From Cycas panzhihuaensis (taxonomy: Eukaryota > Cycadophyta), in the NCBI GenBank assembly GCA_023213395.1, contig CM041465.1, forward strand, positions 92,821,741-92,885,740: a stretch of 64,000 nt of DNA, written 5' to 3'. Made by a program: the position numbers and the translations under genes. The notes below the pieces were generated by a model. The model had not been told where the DNA came from. It searched no databases and saw nothing but the letters and a program-made list of their open reading frames with translations. Shown here piece by piece: positions 1-11,124 of the stretch (the stretch's first letter is position 1; the number at the start of each line of letters is the position of its first letter).

Positions 1-1
1 T

Positions 2-319
2 TTTGAGACAAGTAAGGAGGTGATATAGCTTAGAAAATTGTTAAATACATTAAATGCCACCCAAACAAGTTCTACTAGCTTATATGTAGATAATCAATCT
101 ATAATCCAGATGGCTAAAAATCCTATATTTCATGATTGTACCAAATATATAAGTACAAAAGTCCATAGGATTAGAGAACTAGTTCATGATGGCACAATTC
201 AACTCGAATACTGCCCCACAACAGATCAAGTGGTCGATACCTTCACTAAACCACTGAAGAGGGTGAAGTTTAAACAGTTCCAAAAGCAACTTGGCCTTAG
301 GGCCTCCATCTCTGACTGA
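2..319 (+). pseudogene. Ty1/copia pol fragment: RNase H C-terminus
   Basis: This is the 3' end of a Ty1/copia polyprotein. The visible signature is LYVDNQSIIQMAKNP followed by the HD/IRE region, LEYC and a DTFTKPL tail, which is the usual order at the C-terminus of plant copia RNase H. The frame runs in from the window edge and carries an internal TAG near base 26, where relatives usually have Trp, so the copy is dead. It ends at a TGA at 317-319. A 3' untranslated region, a polypurine tract and an LTR follow on the same strand, as expected for the 3' end of a copia element. The remainder of pol lies outside the window. Confidence 0.88.
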
Positions 320-741
320 TTAAAGGAGATGATAATAGGACCATCATACTTTGTCTCATTCGTAAAAACCCCTTGTGGGTGTGGAAGGACAAGAGTAAGT
401 CTCTGCTCTATCCCATTTGTGAAAATCCCATGTGGGCGCGAAAGGATAAGGGTTGTATCATTTTAGAAAATCAGAACCTGTGACAACCCGAAAGGGCATG
501 GGGGATGACCAAATGGTATATGGAGACTTAGTAGATTTTAGCTACAAAATTCATTGTACTGATTGGCTATCTAGCTATATTTAAAGAGCCACCTAAGCTA
601 GGTTAGTAGATTAGAAAATTTGTGGGTTTTCTTCCCCATAAGGGTTTCCCACAAAAGTGTCATAGTAGTTTACTTTGTAAGAGGCTCAAATGAAGACCTC
701 ATAGGATAGAATAAAATAGGATTAAATGACCTTCTACCATT
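320..741 (+). other. 3' untranslated region of the copia fragment
   Basis: There is no gene here. The stretch contains two diverged copies of a segment reading roughly CCC-TTGTGGG-TGTGGAAGGA (near 366-400 and 418-455). It joins the copia stop codon to the polypurine tract, so it is read as element 3' UTR. Confidence 0.5.
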
Positions 742-1000
742 AAGGGGGAGATTGAAAAGGATTAATGTCACAAGGTTATTATATTAGTTGATTATTTCTA
801 AAAAGGATATTAAGTGAACTTTAAATTAGATCACTTAAGTGAAATGCACTTTCATGTGTATTATGTGTAATTTCATTTCACCTAACTCTGATGTTCCCTC
901 TCTCAATATAAAAGTAAAATCTCAATGGAGGAGATTCATTCCTACCTCTCCATTTTGTGAGAGCTACTTTCTTTCTTTCAAGTCTCTCTTGCTCCCAATT
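742..1000 (+). repeat. copia polypurine tract and truncated 3' LTR
   Basis: A polypurine run (aagggggaga, 742-751) sits immediately before an LTR that starts with TG at 753. The LTR is recognised because nearly the same sequence occurs inverted at 10827-11124, including the segments for CTTTAAATTAGATCACTTAA and the TATA-like tcaatataaaag at about 903-914. Similarity to that complete copy stops near base 1000, where a copia gag in the opposite orientation begins, so this LTR is truncated. Confidence 0.72.
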
Positions 1001-2063
1001 CTTTGAAGGTATGCATGAGCAAATTGTGTTCCACCAAAAGCATCTTCAAAAGAAGTATTATCAACATTATGTGCACCATAGCGTTGTTGATAATTTGGTA
1101 GTTTGTTGGTAGAAGTTCTATAATTTTTGGCATAATAACTTTTTCTATTATACCTTTGGCACACAATTGTTTGATTTCTAATCCAAGTATTATGCTAGTT
1201 GGATTGTCTCTGATTATTGGATCTAGGTCCATGTTGATTATTTTGGCCTTGCCCTTGAGACTATTTTTGTTGGAGTTGAGGAGCATGTTGACTAAGAGGA
1301 CATTATCCTTGTTGTCTACCTCTTCCTCTTCCACGGGAATTACCACCTCTACCAGAGTATTAACCTTGATTTTTGGTATAACAAAGATTTTCTTCCACTT
1401 TAAAAGCAACATCAACTAGATCTCATATAGTGGCAAAGTTGGTATCAAAAGTTTTATCAAATTCAATGAACTTATCAGTAAGATCCTCAATGTTTAGGGT
1501 CTTCAAAGTGCCACTAGATTAAATAGATTTTTGTAATCTGGGATATGGAGATATGACTGAATCAAGAAAGCCCATGTAATGCATTGAGTTTTAAAATCTT
1601 TATCGATGGCTTGCTTGAATGGACGGAGGAGATTGATTATCTCACTTGCGTGTTCTTTCTGCATTTTCAATTTGTTCATCTTGAGCACTAAGTGAACAAA
1701 TTCTAAGTCTAATTTAGTGTCAAAGTTCTTTTTAAGAACTTTAAGAACTTTCCATGCTATATCATGTACAACTTCATCAATGAGATTATGCAAGGAATAA
1801 TTAATAACAAGCAATATCCTTACATAGATTTTATCATCATCAAGTTCCCATTAGTGTTTAGCTGCAGCTTCAGTGGGATCAGTTAGAGCACCTCCTCCAA
1901 AAGCAACTGAGGTAGCTGTAGCTATAAAAGATGGTGTAGGTTGCAAATGATCTCTCCATAAACCTTCATACTTTGCAACATTTCTGACACCAGTGAACCA
2001 TATGTCCTAATTTTCTTTTCCTTTTAGAATGCAGTTCACATTTTGCTTGAATTATGAAGACAT
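1000..2063 (-). pseudogene. Ty1/copia gag remnant
   Basis: This is a decayed copia gag read on the minus strand from an ATG at 2061-2063. The N-terminus begins MSS, a stop, then FKQNVNC, and continues with ENxDIWFTGVRNVAKYEGLW. After that come the helical gag-polypeptide motifs around DEVVHDIAWKVLKVLK and LKMNKLKMQKEHASEIINLL, and near 1150 a basic region with a ruined zinc-knuckle (CQRYNRKSYYAKNY). Stops and frame changes break it in several places. It faces the copia LTR and 3' end at 1-1000, so the junction near base 1000 is a rearrangement or nested insertion. It shares orientation with the copia 5' LTR at 10827-11124. The two may be one element split by the gypsy insertion (inference). 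Confidence 0.7.
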
Positions 2064-2680
2064 GATGTCTTTTTAGAAGGGAAGAAATAAACAAGGGACT
2101 AAAAAAGTGATGGTAATAAATGACCAATCACTATTTACAAATGGGAAATGTAATGAAGCAGTGTAGCAGAAGGAAGAAGAAGTGAGAATGGTTGCTCAAA
2201 GATGAAGGGAACAACTTAGAGAAAAGTCACCAACACTTGTGACAAATATTAACCTGACATAGCAGGAATATGAGAAGCACTATGATAAAAATTAGCCACT
2301 AACACTTGTGGAAAATATTAACCTGATGCAGTAGGAATATGAGAAGCACTATGATTGTGATTACACTATGGATCACTTTTTACAAATAAGTAAGTGATCA
2401 ATATACAAGATTGTAGGATAATATAGAAGTTGATATCATTAGATTTACATAACTTGAAACTCAAATGTAGGATACGTAATCAATCCAATAACCTCTAACT
2501 TGTGTCCAACATATAGTTGAGGTTGTTGAAGGGATGCCTAGGCTTCTAGTAGAATTAAGTTGGCCTTTACCTGCAATTATACTTAGTGATGAAATCCAAG
2601 TCACAACAAAGCCCAAGTACTCCTAATCCTCACCCAGTTCACTAATGAGCAGCTATATACCTCCTCTAAAGAGTGGTACA
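2064..2680. other. non-coding stretch with a short tandem duplication
   Basis: I see no gene. Bases about 2222-2357 hold two copies of a roughly 68-bp segment, each ending gaatatgagaagcactatga. On the minus strand this would be copia leader sequence upstream of the gag at 1000-2063. The 5-bp target site tgcat of the gypsy element ends the stretch at 2681-2685. Confidence 0.5.
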
Positions 2681-2685
2681 TGCAT

Positions 2686-3739
2686 TGATCCTAAAAGAGC
2701 TTAGTTGGTGAAGAAGTCAATTATCAACCTTTTCTCCTTGAGATCCTGGGAGTTAGTGTAGAAATCTCAATAACATCAAAATAACAATGAGCTCACGAAA
2801 GGAAATTCTACACCAAATTATTTATCCTTGAAATTGATCCAAAAGTATGAGGAGTAGTACTTTTATTAAACTATGAAAATCTCCATTTAATGGTGGAGAA
2901 ATCAACTAGCAAAAGAATGGTAAAATTACAAGGAATAAATGATACAAATATACCATAAGGGGGACTCCAACCCTCCAAAATGCTTCTCTAAGGATGCTTC
3001 CCAATTCAAGTCTCTAAGAACCACCTCTTTAACCCCTAATAGGGCTTAATTTATAAAAAGAAACCAAAATTGCATGTTTAACAAGTGACAATCATGCGAG
3101 TATAACCACTAACCACTAGAATGCATGTTGTCCAAGTGGCCTTCATGTAATTCTTAAAAAGTTATAACTTGTAACTAATCTTAACAGATACCAATTTGGC
3201 TAAAATTTGGTACATATATAGGAACGCATGTTCTCTCTGCTTCCTCAAAATTTTAGCTCATTTGGATTTCATTTGACTACATTTTTATTCATTTAATTAT
3301 AATATGTATTTGCTGTTTTTCTACTATCCAAGTGGCCTTCATGTAATTCTTAAAAGTTGTGGCTTGTAACTAACCTTAACTAATGTAAATTTAGCTCAAA
3401 TTTTGTACACGTTTAGGAACGTATGTCTTCTCTGCTTCCTCAAAATTTTAGCTCATTTGGATATCATTTGACCATATTTTAATTCATTTAATGATAATAT
3501 GTATTTACTATTTTTTTTTCTACTAGCTGTGGGATTAATTTTATGAAAAACAAGGCTTGAACTCTAATCAAATGATATTTTCTGAACCCCACCTTTTGTA
3601 CACATCTAGTGGGATGTGTATTATAGCTTCACACAAAATTTCATATAATTTTGATACCATTTGGCTATATCTCTTTCAGTTATACCAATGCCTAGCATTT
3701 TTTGCATCCTGTAAACATATGGTAGATCCTCCTGGATCA
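2686..3739 (-). repeat. element A 3' LTR
   Basis: The 1054-bp LTR matches 8368-9419 along its whole length. It contains an internal tandem duplication of about 195 bp: copies near 3130-3325 and 3326-3520 each start with a 'tccaagtggccttcatgtaa' segment. The solo LTR downstream of the 26S gene has only one copy of this segment. Confidence 0.92.
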
Positions 3740-3742
3740 TGG

Positions 3743-3755
3743 CTCCCCCTTCCTT
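3743..3755 (-). other. element A polypurine tract
   Basis: The plus strand reads ctcccccttcctt directly inside the left LTR, which is aaggaagggggag on the element's strand. This is the expected priming site for plus-strand DNA synthesis, two to three bases from the 3' LTR. Confidence 0.75.
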
Positions 3756-3999
3756 GGAAAATAGCCAACTCTTATTTGGCTTAGAATTGGAGATGGGGGA
3801 AGTTTTGTTCTCCTTGTTGCCTACTAAACCACTTGGCCTTACTAGGCAATTGCCTGCTACTCCAATCCCGAAGATTCATGTGTCTTATGTCTTATTTTGG
3901 TAGATTTTCTCTCCAAGATATAATCTTCCTTGAGAGGCTCCTCACTTTCCAAATACAAATCATCAACTGAAGGTAAAGTGAATTGGTCCTGTTCCTCAT

Positions 4000-5110
4000 C
4001 TAGCATGGAGGGCTCAAAGAGTTTTAAGTATTACTACTGAATATATTTGCATATAAGGTGGAAGATCAAGTTGGAAAGCATTGCCACCTACTTTTCTCAA
4101 AATCTTGAATGGTCCATACCTTATAGGTTTGAGTCTCTTGCCTTCTCCTTTTAACCTCTCCTTGCTCAAGTATAACCATACTAAATCTCCTTCTTGAAAA
4201 GTACACTCTTGCCTATGCTTGCCATGTCTTTCCTTATACTTTTATTGAATCCTTAGAAGTTGATCATGTACTTCTTTATGGACTCTCTGGATCTTCTCCA
4301 AGTATCTTAAAGCCTTGTCATGCTCCTCCTTCTCTTTGACAGATCCTTCCTTAGCTTGCATGGAGAACTCTAAGTCAAATGGACTTTGAGGTAAGTATCC
4401 CAAAAAAACTTCAAAAGGTACTTTAGAGTATGATGCATGCATTGCTCTATTAAATGCAAATTGTAGAAAAGCCAATGATTCATCCCAAGTCTTTGGATGC
4501 TTGGAATTGTATCCCCTCAATAAATGTACCAAAGTTCTATTCACTACTTCGGTTTGTCCATCTGTTTGAGGATGGAAACTTGTACTCCTCTTCAATTTGG
4601 TATCCATCATCTCCCATAGTGACTTCCAAAATGATGAAAGGAATCGAGTGTCTCGATCTGAAATCTTTGGAAGAAGGCAAGCCAAAATTCTTCCATACAT
4701 GCTCGAAGAATAATTCAGCTGCTCCTGTACCTATGATTGTCTTCTTACAAGGTATTAGACATATCATTTTACTAAACCTATCTACAACAACAAAGAGATA
4801 ATCATGTCCCTTCCTAGTCATGGGAAGTCCCCCTAAAAAATCAATGGAGATACTTTCCCAAGGCCTAGTGGGAATAGGAAGTGGTGTATACAATCCTAAT
4901 TTTCTAGAAGAAGGCTTAGAAGTATTACACATTACACATCCTTTTACATATTTTTTTACATCATTTTGCATTTTTGGCCATACAACATATCTTATCAAGT
5001 TTGCTAAAGTCTTCTCTATACCAAAGTGACCAGCTACTTTAGAAGTATGGGCTTCTCTAAGCCACCTGATCTTGTCTCCTTTTGATGGAACATAGAGCTG
5101 CTCCCATTTG
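4000..5110 (-). pseudogene. element A integrase
   Basis: This is the integrase region of the minus-strand gypsy element. An N-terminal zinc-binding segment is visible at about 4925-5055 (two His in AHTSKVAGHFG, then CVMC). The catalytic core contains ESISIDFLGGLP, the RDTRF segment and FHPQTDGQTEVVNRT, which carry the D, D and E positions of the retroviral integrase triad. A frame change near 4650-4700 separates the first part of the core from the second. The C-terminal part (about 4060-4230) has the KGEGKRLKPIRYGPFKIL pattern, which is the GPY/F-type module of Ty3/gypsy integrases. Stops are scattered. The product would have inserted the element's cDNA, but this copy cannot make it. Confidence 0.86.
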
Positions 5111-5235
5111 AAAAGTAGACCATCCTTCTAAGCAAGCTGGGAAGGTCTTCCTTTCGCTAGGTTCTCTAATTCTTCCTTCAAAGCTCCATCTTCATGGTAC
5201 AAGTCTTTTTACTCTTCATGATGTATTGGTTCTAC

Positions 5236-5775
5236 CTATAAACTCATAAGAGAACTACAAACAAAAGTAGAAGAAGAAGTGGAACAAGGTGGTCTAGATA
5301 ACATATCAACAATTTTGTTATTAGATCCCTTTTTGTACTTAATTACAATATTGAATTGTTGTAAATAACTCATCCTCTTCATGTGTCTTGCTTGCTGTAA
5401 TTTACTTTGGGTTTGTAAAAATTGAAGAGGCTTATGATCGGTATGAACTACAACCTCTTTTTTGAGCAAGTATGACCTCTAATGCTTGCATGCTTGATGA
5501 AGTGTGAACATTTCTCGATTATATATTAGGTAGTTCTTCACTTGAGAGGTGAAGACTTCCGAATGGTAAGCAATAGGCTTCCCATCTTGAATAAGGATAG
5601 CCCCCATCGCATTTCCACTTACATCAGCTTCTACTTCAAAAGGCCTTTGCAAATTTGGCATTGCCAAAACTGGTGCTTCACAAATTTTCTTCTTTAAAAG
5701 AAGAAAAGCTTCTTCCTCCTTGGAAGCCCAAGTAAACTTTTTACTAGATTTTATCAATCCATATAGAGGTGCTGC
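5236..5775 (-). pseudogene. element A RNase H
   Basis: Two fragments in one orientation make up the RNase H domain: FEVEADVSGNAMGAIL with the first acidic residue, then NREMFTLHQACKH, a stop near 5477, then VVVHTDHKPLQFL and the closing SNNKIVDMLSRP. These are the standard landmarks of the Ty3/gypsy RNase H next to RT. Relatives usually have Glu and Leu near the NREMF position and Ala-Asp before the final LSR motif, so several conserved residues have drifted. It lies between RT (5812-6513) and integrase. Confidence 0.85.
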
Positions 5776-5811
5776 AACCTATGAGAAATGAAGAATAAAC
5801 TTTCTCAAGTA

Positions 5812-6535
5812 TTAACAGGCTCCTAAAAAACTTCTCACCTCTGCGATGTTTGTTGGCCTAGGCCATTTGAGGATAGCTTGAGTCTTGAGTGGATTGATGC
5901 TCAACTTTCCTCCTCCAACTACAAAGCCTAAGAAGATAAAGTTCTCCTTGCCAAATTCACACTTCTTCACATTAAGCTTCAAATGATGCTTAGCCATAGT
6001 CTTTAAAACTTCTTCTATGTGCTGCAAATGTTCCTCCCATATGTTACTAAAAATCAAAATGTCATCAAGATAGATAACAACAAAATTATCCAAGTAATGC
6101 CTTAACATTTCATTCATTAGCCTCATGAATGTTGTAGGAGCATTACACAATCTGAAAGACATAACCATCCATTCAAAGAGTTCTTGCTTTATTTTGAAGG
6201 TTGTCTTCCATGTGTCCTCCTCCTTGACCCTAACTTGGTGATAACCACTTTTCAAATCCAACTTAGTAAAATAACAAGCATGCTGAATTTGATTAAACAA
6301 ATCATCTATGTGAGGCAAAGGGTAGCGATTTTTAATTGTAATTTTATTCAAAGCATGAAAGTCTATACACATTCTCCATCCTCCATCCTTCTTAGGCACC
6401 AAGACAATTGGTGACCCACAAGGTGAACATGAAGGTCTTATGACCCCTTGATCAAGCAACTCCTCAACTTGCCTCTTTATCTCATTATTCTCTACAATGG
6501 AGTGCTTATACAAAGTAACATTAGGTAATGGTGCA
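5812..6535 (-). pseudogene. element A reverse transcriptase
   Basis: This is an open 233-codon stretch with the core of a Ty3/gypsy reverse transcriptase. In order it shows VKKxx-type entry at GVIRPSCSPCGSPIVLVPKK, WRMCIDFHALNKIT, PLPHIDDL, FTKLDLKSGYHQV (first catalytic Asp), a degraded LCNAPTTF, and the catalytic box VVIYLDDILIFS. The thumb side follows with NVKKCEF and FLGFVV. The domain itself is unbroken but is embedded in a pol with many stops. In life it would copy element RNA to DNA from the Met-tRNA primer. Confidence 0.92.
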
Positions 6536-6594
6536 TCTCCTACAAGAGTGATTTCATGCTCTATCTTTCTCTTTAGTGGTAGCCCATCAACATG

Positions 6595-7149
6595 TTAAAA
6601 TAGAATATCATACCTTGTCTTTAACTCTTCAATTTGTTGCATTTGTTTAGGTGATATAAGAAGAGTGTGAGTAGAAGGACCTTCTTCATCTTCTGGCTCT
6701 TCTTTTCTCCTTACCATTAAGATGACGAATTTACCATATGCATTGATCATCCTTTTTGCTTGAGTATCTAAAATTAATTCTATCTTATCCAAGTGCTTCT
6801 TTGTGGCCTTTATGATGAAGGCCTTGTTATCCTTCATCAACCGATACTTTTTCTCCCTTCGATAGAAGAGTGCATCTCGGTCCCACAAATAGGGACTCCC
6901 AAGCACAACATGGCATACATCTAATGGCACCACATCACATATTACTTCATCAACAAAATCATTAGTGATGGAACATTTAAGTGTACATTGCTTTGATATT
7001 TGCATTTCCACATCTTTATGGATCTAACCAAGAGGATATGGATGAGGGTGAGGAGTAGTTACTAACCCAATGCTCTTTACCAAACTTTTTGAGAATTAAT
7101 TCTTTTGGCTCCCCAGATCTATAATGGCACCAATAATACTATTTCCTAC
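6595..7149 (-). pseudogene. element A protease region
   Basis: Between gag and RT lies a region whose 6595-7011 part is open. It has the flap and C-terminal part of a retropepsin-like domain typical of plant gypsy elements (VICDVVPLDVCHVVLGSPYLWDR in pieces, then YRREKKYRLM). The active-site stretch just upstream (about 7085-7125) reads IIDLGSQKNL, so the usual Ser or Thr after Asp is Leu here. An in-frame stop separates it from 7011. It is a degenerate aspartic protease. Confidence 0.75.
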
Positions 7150-8276
7150 TTAAAGCTTCAAGTGGAATAGTTCCTCCCTTGTAGCATCATCTTTATAATT
7201 TGTAAGTAGAGTAACCTTCTCTTCTTCTCCTTCACTTTGAATCTCCACCTCAGAAAGTAGTGCTTTCCCTTTTTTCTTCTTTCTTAATTCCATATCCTTG
7301 ATATGCTTTGGCTTTAGCTCTGGATGTAACTTCCAACACTTTGCTGCAATATGACCACTAATATCAAAATGCTCACAATGGTTAGAACTTTTAACAAAAT
7401 TAGTTCTTTTCTTCTTTCCTTCTTGCCTTTTAGATGAGTGCAATTTAGGATTCTTTTCATACTTATTAGAAGTAAAAGTAGAATCTTTAGACATGAATGT
7501 AGATTTCTTGCTTTTACTTTCTATTGCCATAGCCATTCTACTTGCTTTTCCAATGGATTGAACCTTAAAAAGCCTTAGTTCCTTCCTTATGTATTTATGT
7601 AATCCTCTAATGAATTTTATAAGAGTAACATATTCATCCATATTAATACCAAGTAGCATGCCATGCCTAAAAAATAAAGAAGTATAGTCTTGGATACTTA
7701 CACCTCTCCATTAGGGTAAATATTGCTAAGTGACCCATTGGTCTTCCTCATGACCTATGGGGTAGAATTGCTTCTTTATTATTTTCTTAAAATCCATCCA
7801 TGAAAAAGAAGATACATCATGAGTCTTCAAATATGCATTCCACCATGTCAATGCATGTTTACACAACTTGAGCCTAGCAAATGAAAGCTTTTGAGCATTA
7901 CTATAAGCATAAATTGTGAAGTAAGTTTTAAGTTGATCCAACCAATGGTCTAACTTTTAGCATTTACCTCTCCATCATAAGTTGGAATATCCAACTTTGC
8001 CTCCACCTTGAAGGGTTGATGAGATGAAGTACCCTTGCTTTCTTCAAAAGAGTGCTTTAAGGTCTCCTCCTCTTCCTCTTCATGGTTGTGGTCATATGTG
8101 GATCCTCCTTCAACTTCTTTCTCTTTGCCTTTTCCCTTGACTAGAGGTAGAAGTTGGGTCATCATTTGCATCAAGGCTTCTACGTTCTTCTTAAGCTTTT
8201 CAAATCTAATTTCTCCATCTTCTTTTTCAGCCATGGTGCGTGGATTCTTTCTTTGTCTTCTTGGTGATTGCAACAC
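7150..8276 (-). pseudogene. element A gag
   Basis: Three open pieces (7950-8276, 7726-7941, 7150-7659) form a broken gag. The first is acidic and charged (many Glu, EEEEEE run) and begins near MAEKEDGEIRF at about 8235. The second holds the capsid-like segment with LCKHALTWWNAYLK and FSWMDFKKIIKKQFYP, matching the Ty3/gypsy retrotransposon gag pattern. The third ends in a Lys-rich segment and a zinc knuckle reading CEHFDISGHIAAKC, in which the second Cys has become Phe. It lies directly after the PBS and leader, as expected for gag. Confidence 0.85.
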
Positions 8277-8350
8277 AAGAAAGTCTTCACCTTTCTCTTT
8301 GTATCATTTTCTTGTTTATACCATTCAAGTCCCTACAACAAAGATCATAG

Positions 8351-8362
8351 GCTCTGATACCA
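8351..8362 (-). other. element A primer binding site (initiator tRNA-Met type)
   Basis: The plus strand reads gctctgatacca, which is TGGTATCAGAGC on the element strand. This 12-base match is the PBS complementary to the 3' end of plant initiator tRNA-Met. It is five bases from the 5' LTR end at 8368. Confidence 0.93.
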
Positions 8363-8367
8363 AAATA

Positions 8368-9419
8368 TGATCCCAAAAGAGCTTAGTTGGTGAAGAAGTT
8401 AATTATCAACCTTTTCTCCTTGAGATCTTGGGAGTTAGTGTAAAAATCTCAATAACATTAAAACAACAATGAGCTCACGAAAGGAAATTCTATACCAAAT
8501 CATTTATTCTTGAAATTGATCTAAAAGTATGAGGAGTAGTACTTTTATTAAACTATGAAAATCTCCATTTAATGGTGGAGAACTCAACTAGCAAAAGAAT
8601 GGTAAAATTACAAGGAATAAATAATACAATTATACCATAAGGGGGACTCCAACCCTCCAAAATGCTTCTCCAAGGATTCTTCCCAAGTCAAGTCTCTAAG
8701 AACCACCTCTCCAACCCCTAATAGGGCTTAATTTATAGAAAGAAACCAAAATTGCATGTTTAACAAGTGGCAATCATGCAAGTATAACCACTAACCACCA
8801 GAATGCATGTTGTCCAAGTGGCCTTCATGCAATTCTTAAAAAGTTACAGCTTGTAACTAATCTTAACGGATACCAATTTGGCTAAAATTTGGTACACATA
8901 TAGGAACATATGTCCCCTCCATTTTCTCAAGATTTTATCTCATTTGGATGTTATTTGACTATATTTTTATTCATTTAATTATAATATGTATTTGGTGTTT
9001 TTTACTGTCCAAGTGGCCTTCATGTAATTCTTAAAAATTGTGGCTTGTAACTGACCTTAACCAACTCTAATTCATCTCAAATTTGGTACACTTATAGGAA
9101 CACATGTCTCCTCCACTTCCTCAAAATTTTAGCTCATTTGGATGTCATTTGGCTATATTTTTATTTATTTAATTATAATATGTATTTGCTATTTTTTTTC
9201 TACTAGCTGTGGGATTAATTTTATGCAAAACAAGGCTTGAACTCTAATCAAATGATATTTTCTAAACCCCACCTTTTGTACACATCTAGTGGGATGTGTA
9301 TTCTAGCTTCACACAAAATTTCATATAATTTTTATACAATTTGGCCATATCTCTTTCAGTAATACCAATGCCTAGCATTTTCTGCATCCTGTAAACATAT
9401 GGTAGATCCTCCTGGATCA
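8368..9419 (-). repeat. element A 5' LTR
   Basis: The 1052-bp LTR pairs with 2686-3739. It shares the internal roughly 195-bp tandem duplication (near 8813-9005 and 9006-9195), so that duplication predates this insertion. Many single-base differences from the other LTR mark the insertion as old. Confidence 0.92.
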
Positions 9420-9424
9420 TGCAT

Positions 9425-10426
9425 ACCCATGGTTATGATAGATATTGGATTAGGTATATTTTAATCTTGTATTAGAGGTTCAATTTTTCTAGTTGGTTAT
9501 CAGAATAATCCCTGATTAAGTCACGATGGTATGGCTAACTAAACCTCACCAATATTTTAGTTTAGTCTAGTCCCAACTTGAAACCCACACCTCTTTTATG
9601 GCATGACATTCTAACAACCAAGGTATCTCAACCTTAGAGAGTGTATGAATAGGTACAAGATGGCAGAAAATAGTGTACGTGATACATTCCTTTTAGGAAG
9701 AGTGAAAAGATTATCAAATTGCATCAAACGTACATTTAACTGAAAATAGAATGCTTGCTTAGGGTGCTTGCTTAAAGTGTCTTTAGAGTGCTTTGTTTAA
9801 GTGATTTTAGAGTGCTGAAATGTAATGCTACTAAGTGAGTGAGGACACCAGATATTTCTCTGATCCAGGTGTTTTTTTTCTCTCACTTTTACAGTGGATT
9901 TTTAAGCCTTATAAAAAGAAGGAAGAAATTTTCTTCACTTTTTTTTTGTTAATACAAAAGAAAGTAGTCTTTACTAAATTAGCAATAACGTTCTCCCATG
10001 ATATTGAAATGAAGTTCCAATTGTTTTTATATAAACTAGGCTCAGAGCTTCATCTTCAAGAAGTGGAATCAGGTCCAAATGAGTTCTGGAAAATTTTTGG
10101 TTACTCTGCAAAGTTAGGAAATTATATTTTTCTAGAATTCTTATGAAAAATAACTATTATTCACTAAAACAGAAATAACATCCTCATATGATATCCAAAT
10201 TAGGTGCCAATTTTTGTGATGGAAAGTAGACTCAGAGCCTCATCTTTGATAATTGGAATCACTTCAATTGTAGCTTTGTAGAAAATTTTGCAGACCTGTA
10301 AATTTTAACAATTAAATTATATTTTTGCAGAAATATTAGCTTCCTAATATCTTATTAACACATGATACCATATGAAATTTCCATAATTTTTTTATCACCA
10401 GGATCCCAATATGGTCAAAGTGAGAG
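9425..10426. other. non-coding stretch with diverged ~190-bp tandem duplication
   Basis: I see no gene. Two related segments lie side by side at about 9960-10147 and 10150-10345. Both contain an 'actcagagc--catctt' core followed by a ttggaatca-like segment and an aaaattttt run. The strand-neutral pattern resembles the non-coding leader of a retrotransposon, here perhaps that of the copia element whose 5' LTR is at 10827-11124 (inference). Confidence 0.45.
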
Positions 10427-10812
10427 ATTACAATGATCTATATTTTAAATGGCTTGAAATTCTTTTAAAAAAATGGGTAAAATCTCCCCTTACAATCAAT
10501 CTTCTAAATGCTAGAAAACTTTTGGCAGCATTTCCCCTTGTTAAATGGACAAAAAGAGGGGAAAGAAAAAGAAGAATGAGATAGCATGAATGGCCACCAA
10601 AGGATTGGAATCCTTTGGCCTTGCAACTCCTTATATTATGCTTCCAAACCCGCAAAAGATAAAGGGAAAGCAAACAATACAAAATATGCTATCATAATAA
10701 CTTAAAAATATTTCTAAATCCACTTTCACAATCTCCTTCACCACATGGATTATGGGGGAGAAGGAAGTGATGGCTCCATTGCAAGTGTATGTGAGGAATA
10801 TGAAGGAAACAA
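10427..10812 (-). other. copia leader region downstream of the PBS
   Basis: This stretch follows the minus-strand copia PBS. Short open frames exist but show no recognisable domain, and gag is not adjacent. It is read as 5' leader sequence. Confidence 0.4.
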
Positions 10813-10824
10813 GCTCTAATACCA
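10813..10824 (-). other. copia primer binding site, one base off initiator-Met
   Basis: The plus strand reads gctctaatacca, which is TGGTATTAGAGC on the minus strand. It differs by one C-to-T change from the initiator tRNA-Met PBS and lies two bases from the LTR. Confidence 0.75.
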
Positions 10825-10826
10825 TA

Positions 10827-11124
10827 TGAAAAGAGTGGATCTATCCTTCATCTCCATGCACTAAACACAAAGGAAAACATGGGAGCAAGAGATAGTTGAG
10901 AGAAAGAAAGTAGCTCTCACAAAATGGGGAGGTAAGAATGAATCTTCTCCATTGAGCTTTTACTTTTATATTGAGAGAGGGAGCATTAGAGTCAAGTGAA
11001 ATGAAATTACATATAATGCACATGAAAGTGCATTTCACTTAAGTGATCTAATTTAAAGTTCACTTAAGACCCTTTTTTGAAATAATTAGCCAATGTAATG
11101 ACCTTGTGACATTAACCCTTTTCA
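10827..11124 (-). repeat. copia 5' LTR
   Basis: This 298-bp LTR runs from tgaaaagggttaatg (minus strand, from 11124) to ...ttttca at 10827. It matches the truncated LTR at 753-1000 in the opposite orientation and is followed by a PBS on the minus strand. It is a TATA-containing copia LTR with no matching downstream partner visible in the same orientation. Confidence 0.82.

Larger units (their letters stand above)
2686..9419 (-). mobile_element. complete but decayed Ty3/gypsy LTR retrotransposon (element A)
   Basis: This element is 6734 bp long on the minus strand. It has two long LTRs (2686-3739 and 8368-9419) beginning TG and ending CA. It is flanked by the identical 5-bp target duplication tgcat (2681-2685 and 9420-9424). 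A PBS matching initiator tRNA-Met lies inside the right LTR and a polypurine tract inside the left LTR. Reading right to left, the internal order is gag, protease, RT, RNase H and integrase, which is the Ty3/gypsy order. All frames carry stops or shifts, and the two LTRs differ at many positions, so it is an old, inactive insertion. The solo LTR at 58367-59284 belongs to the same family. Confidence 0.93.

Noticed and set aside
3760-4000. a chromodomain after the element A integrase
   Set aside because: A stretch on the minus strand (CLVRPSGL, then ENKTSPISNS) vaguely recalls a chromodomain, but stops and frame changes make it too weak to call.
9835-10146. 103-codon plus-strand open frame
   Set aside because: It falls on one copy of the diverged 190-bp duplication, is AT-rich and has no domain.
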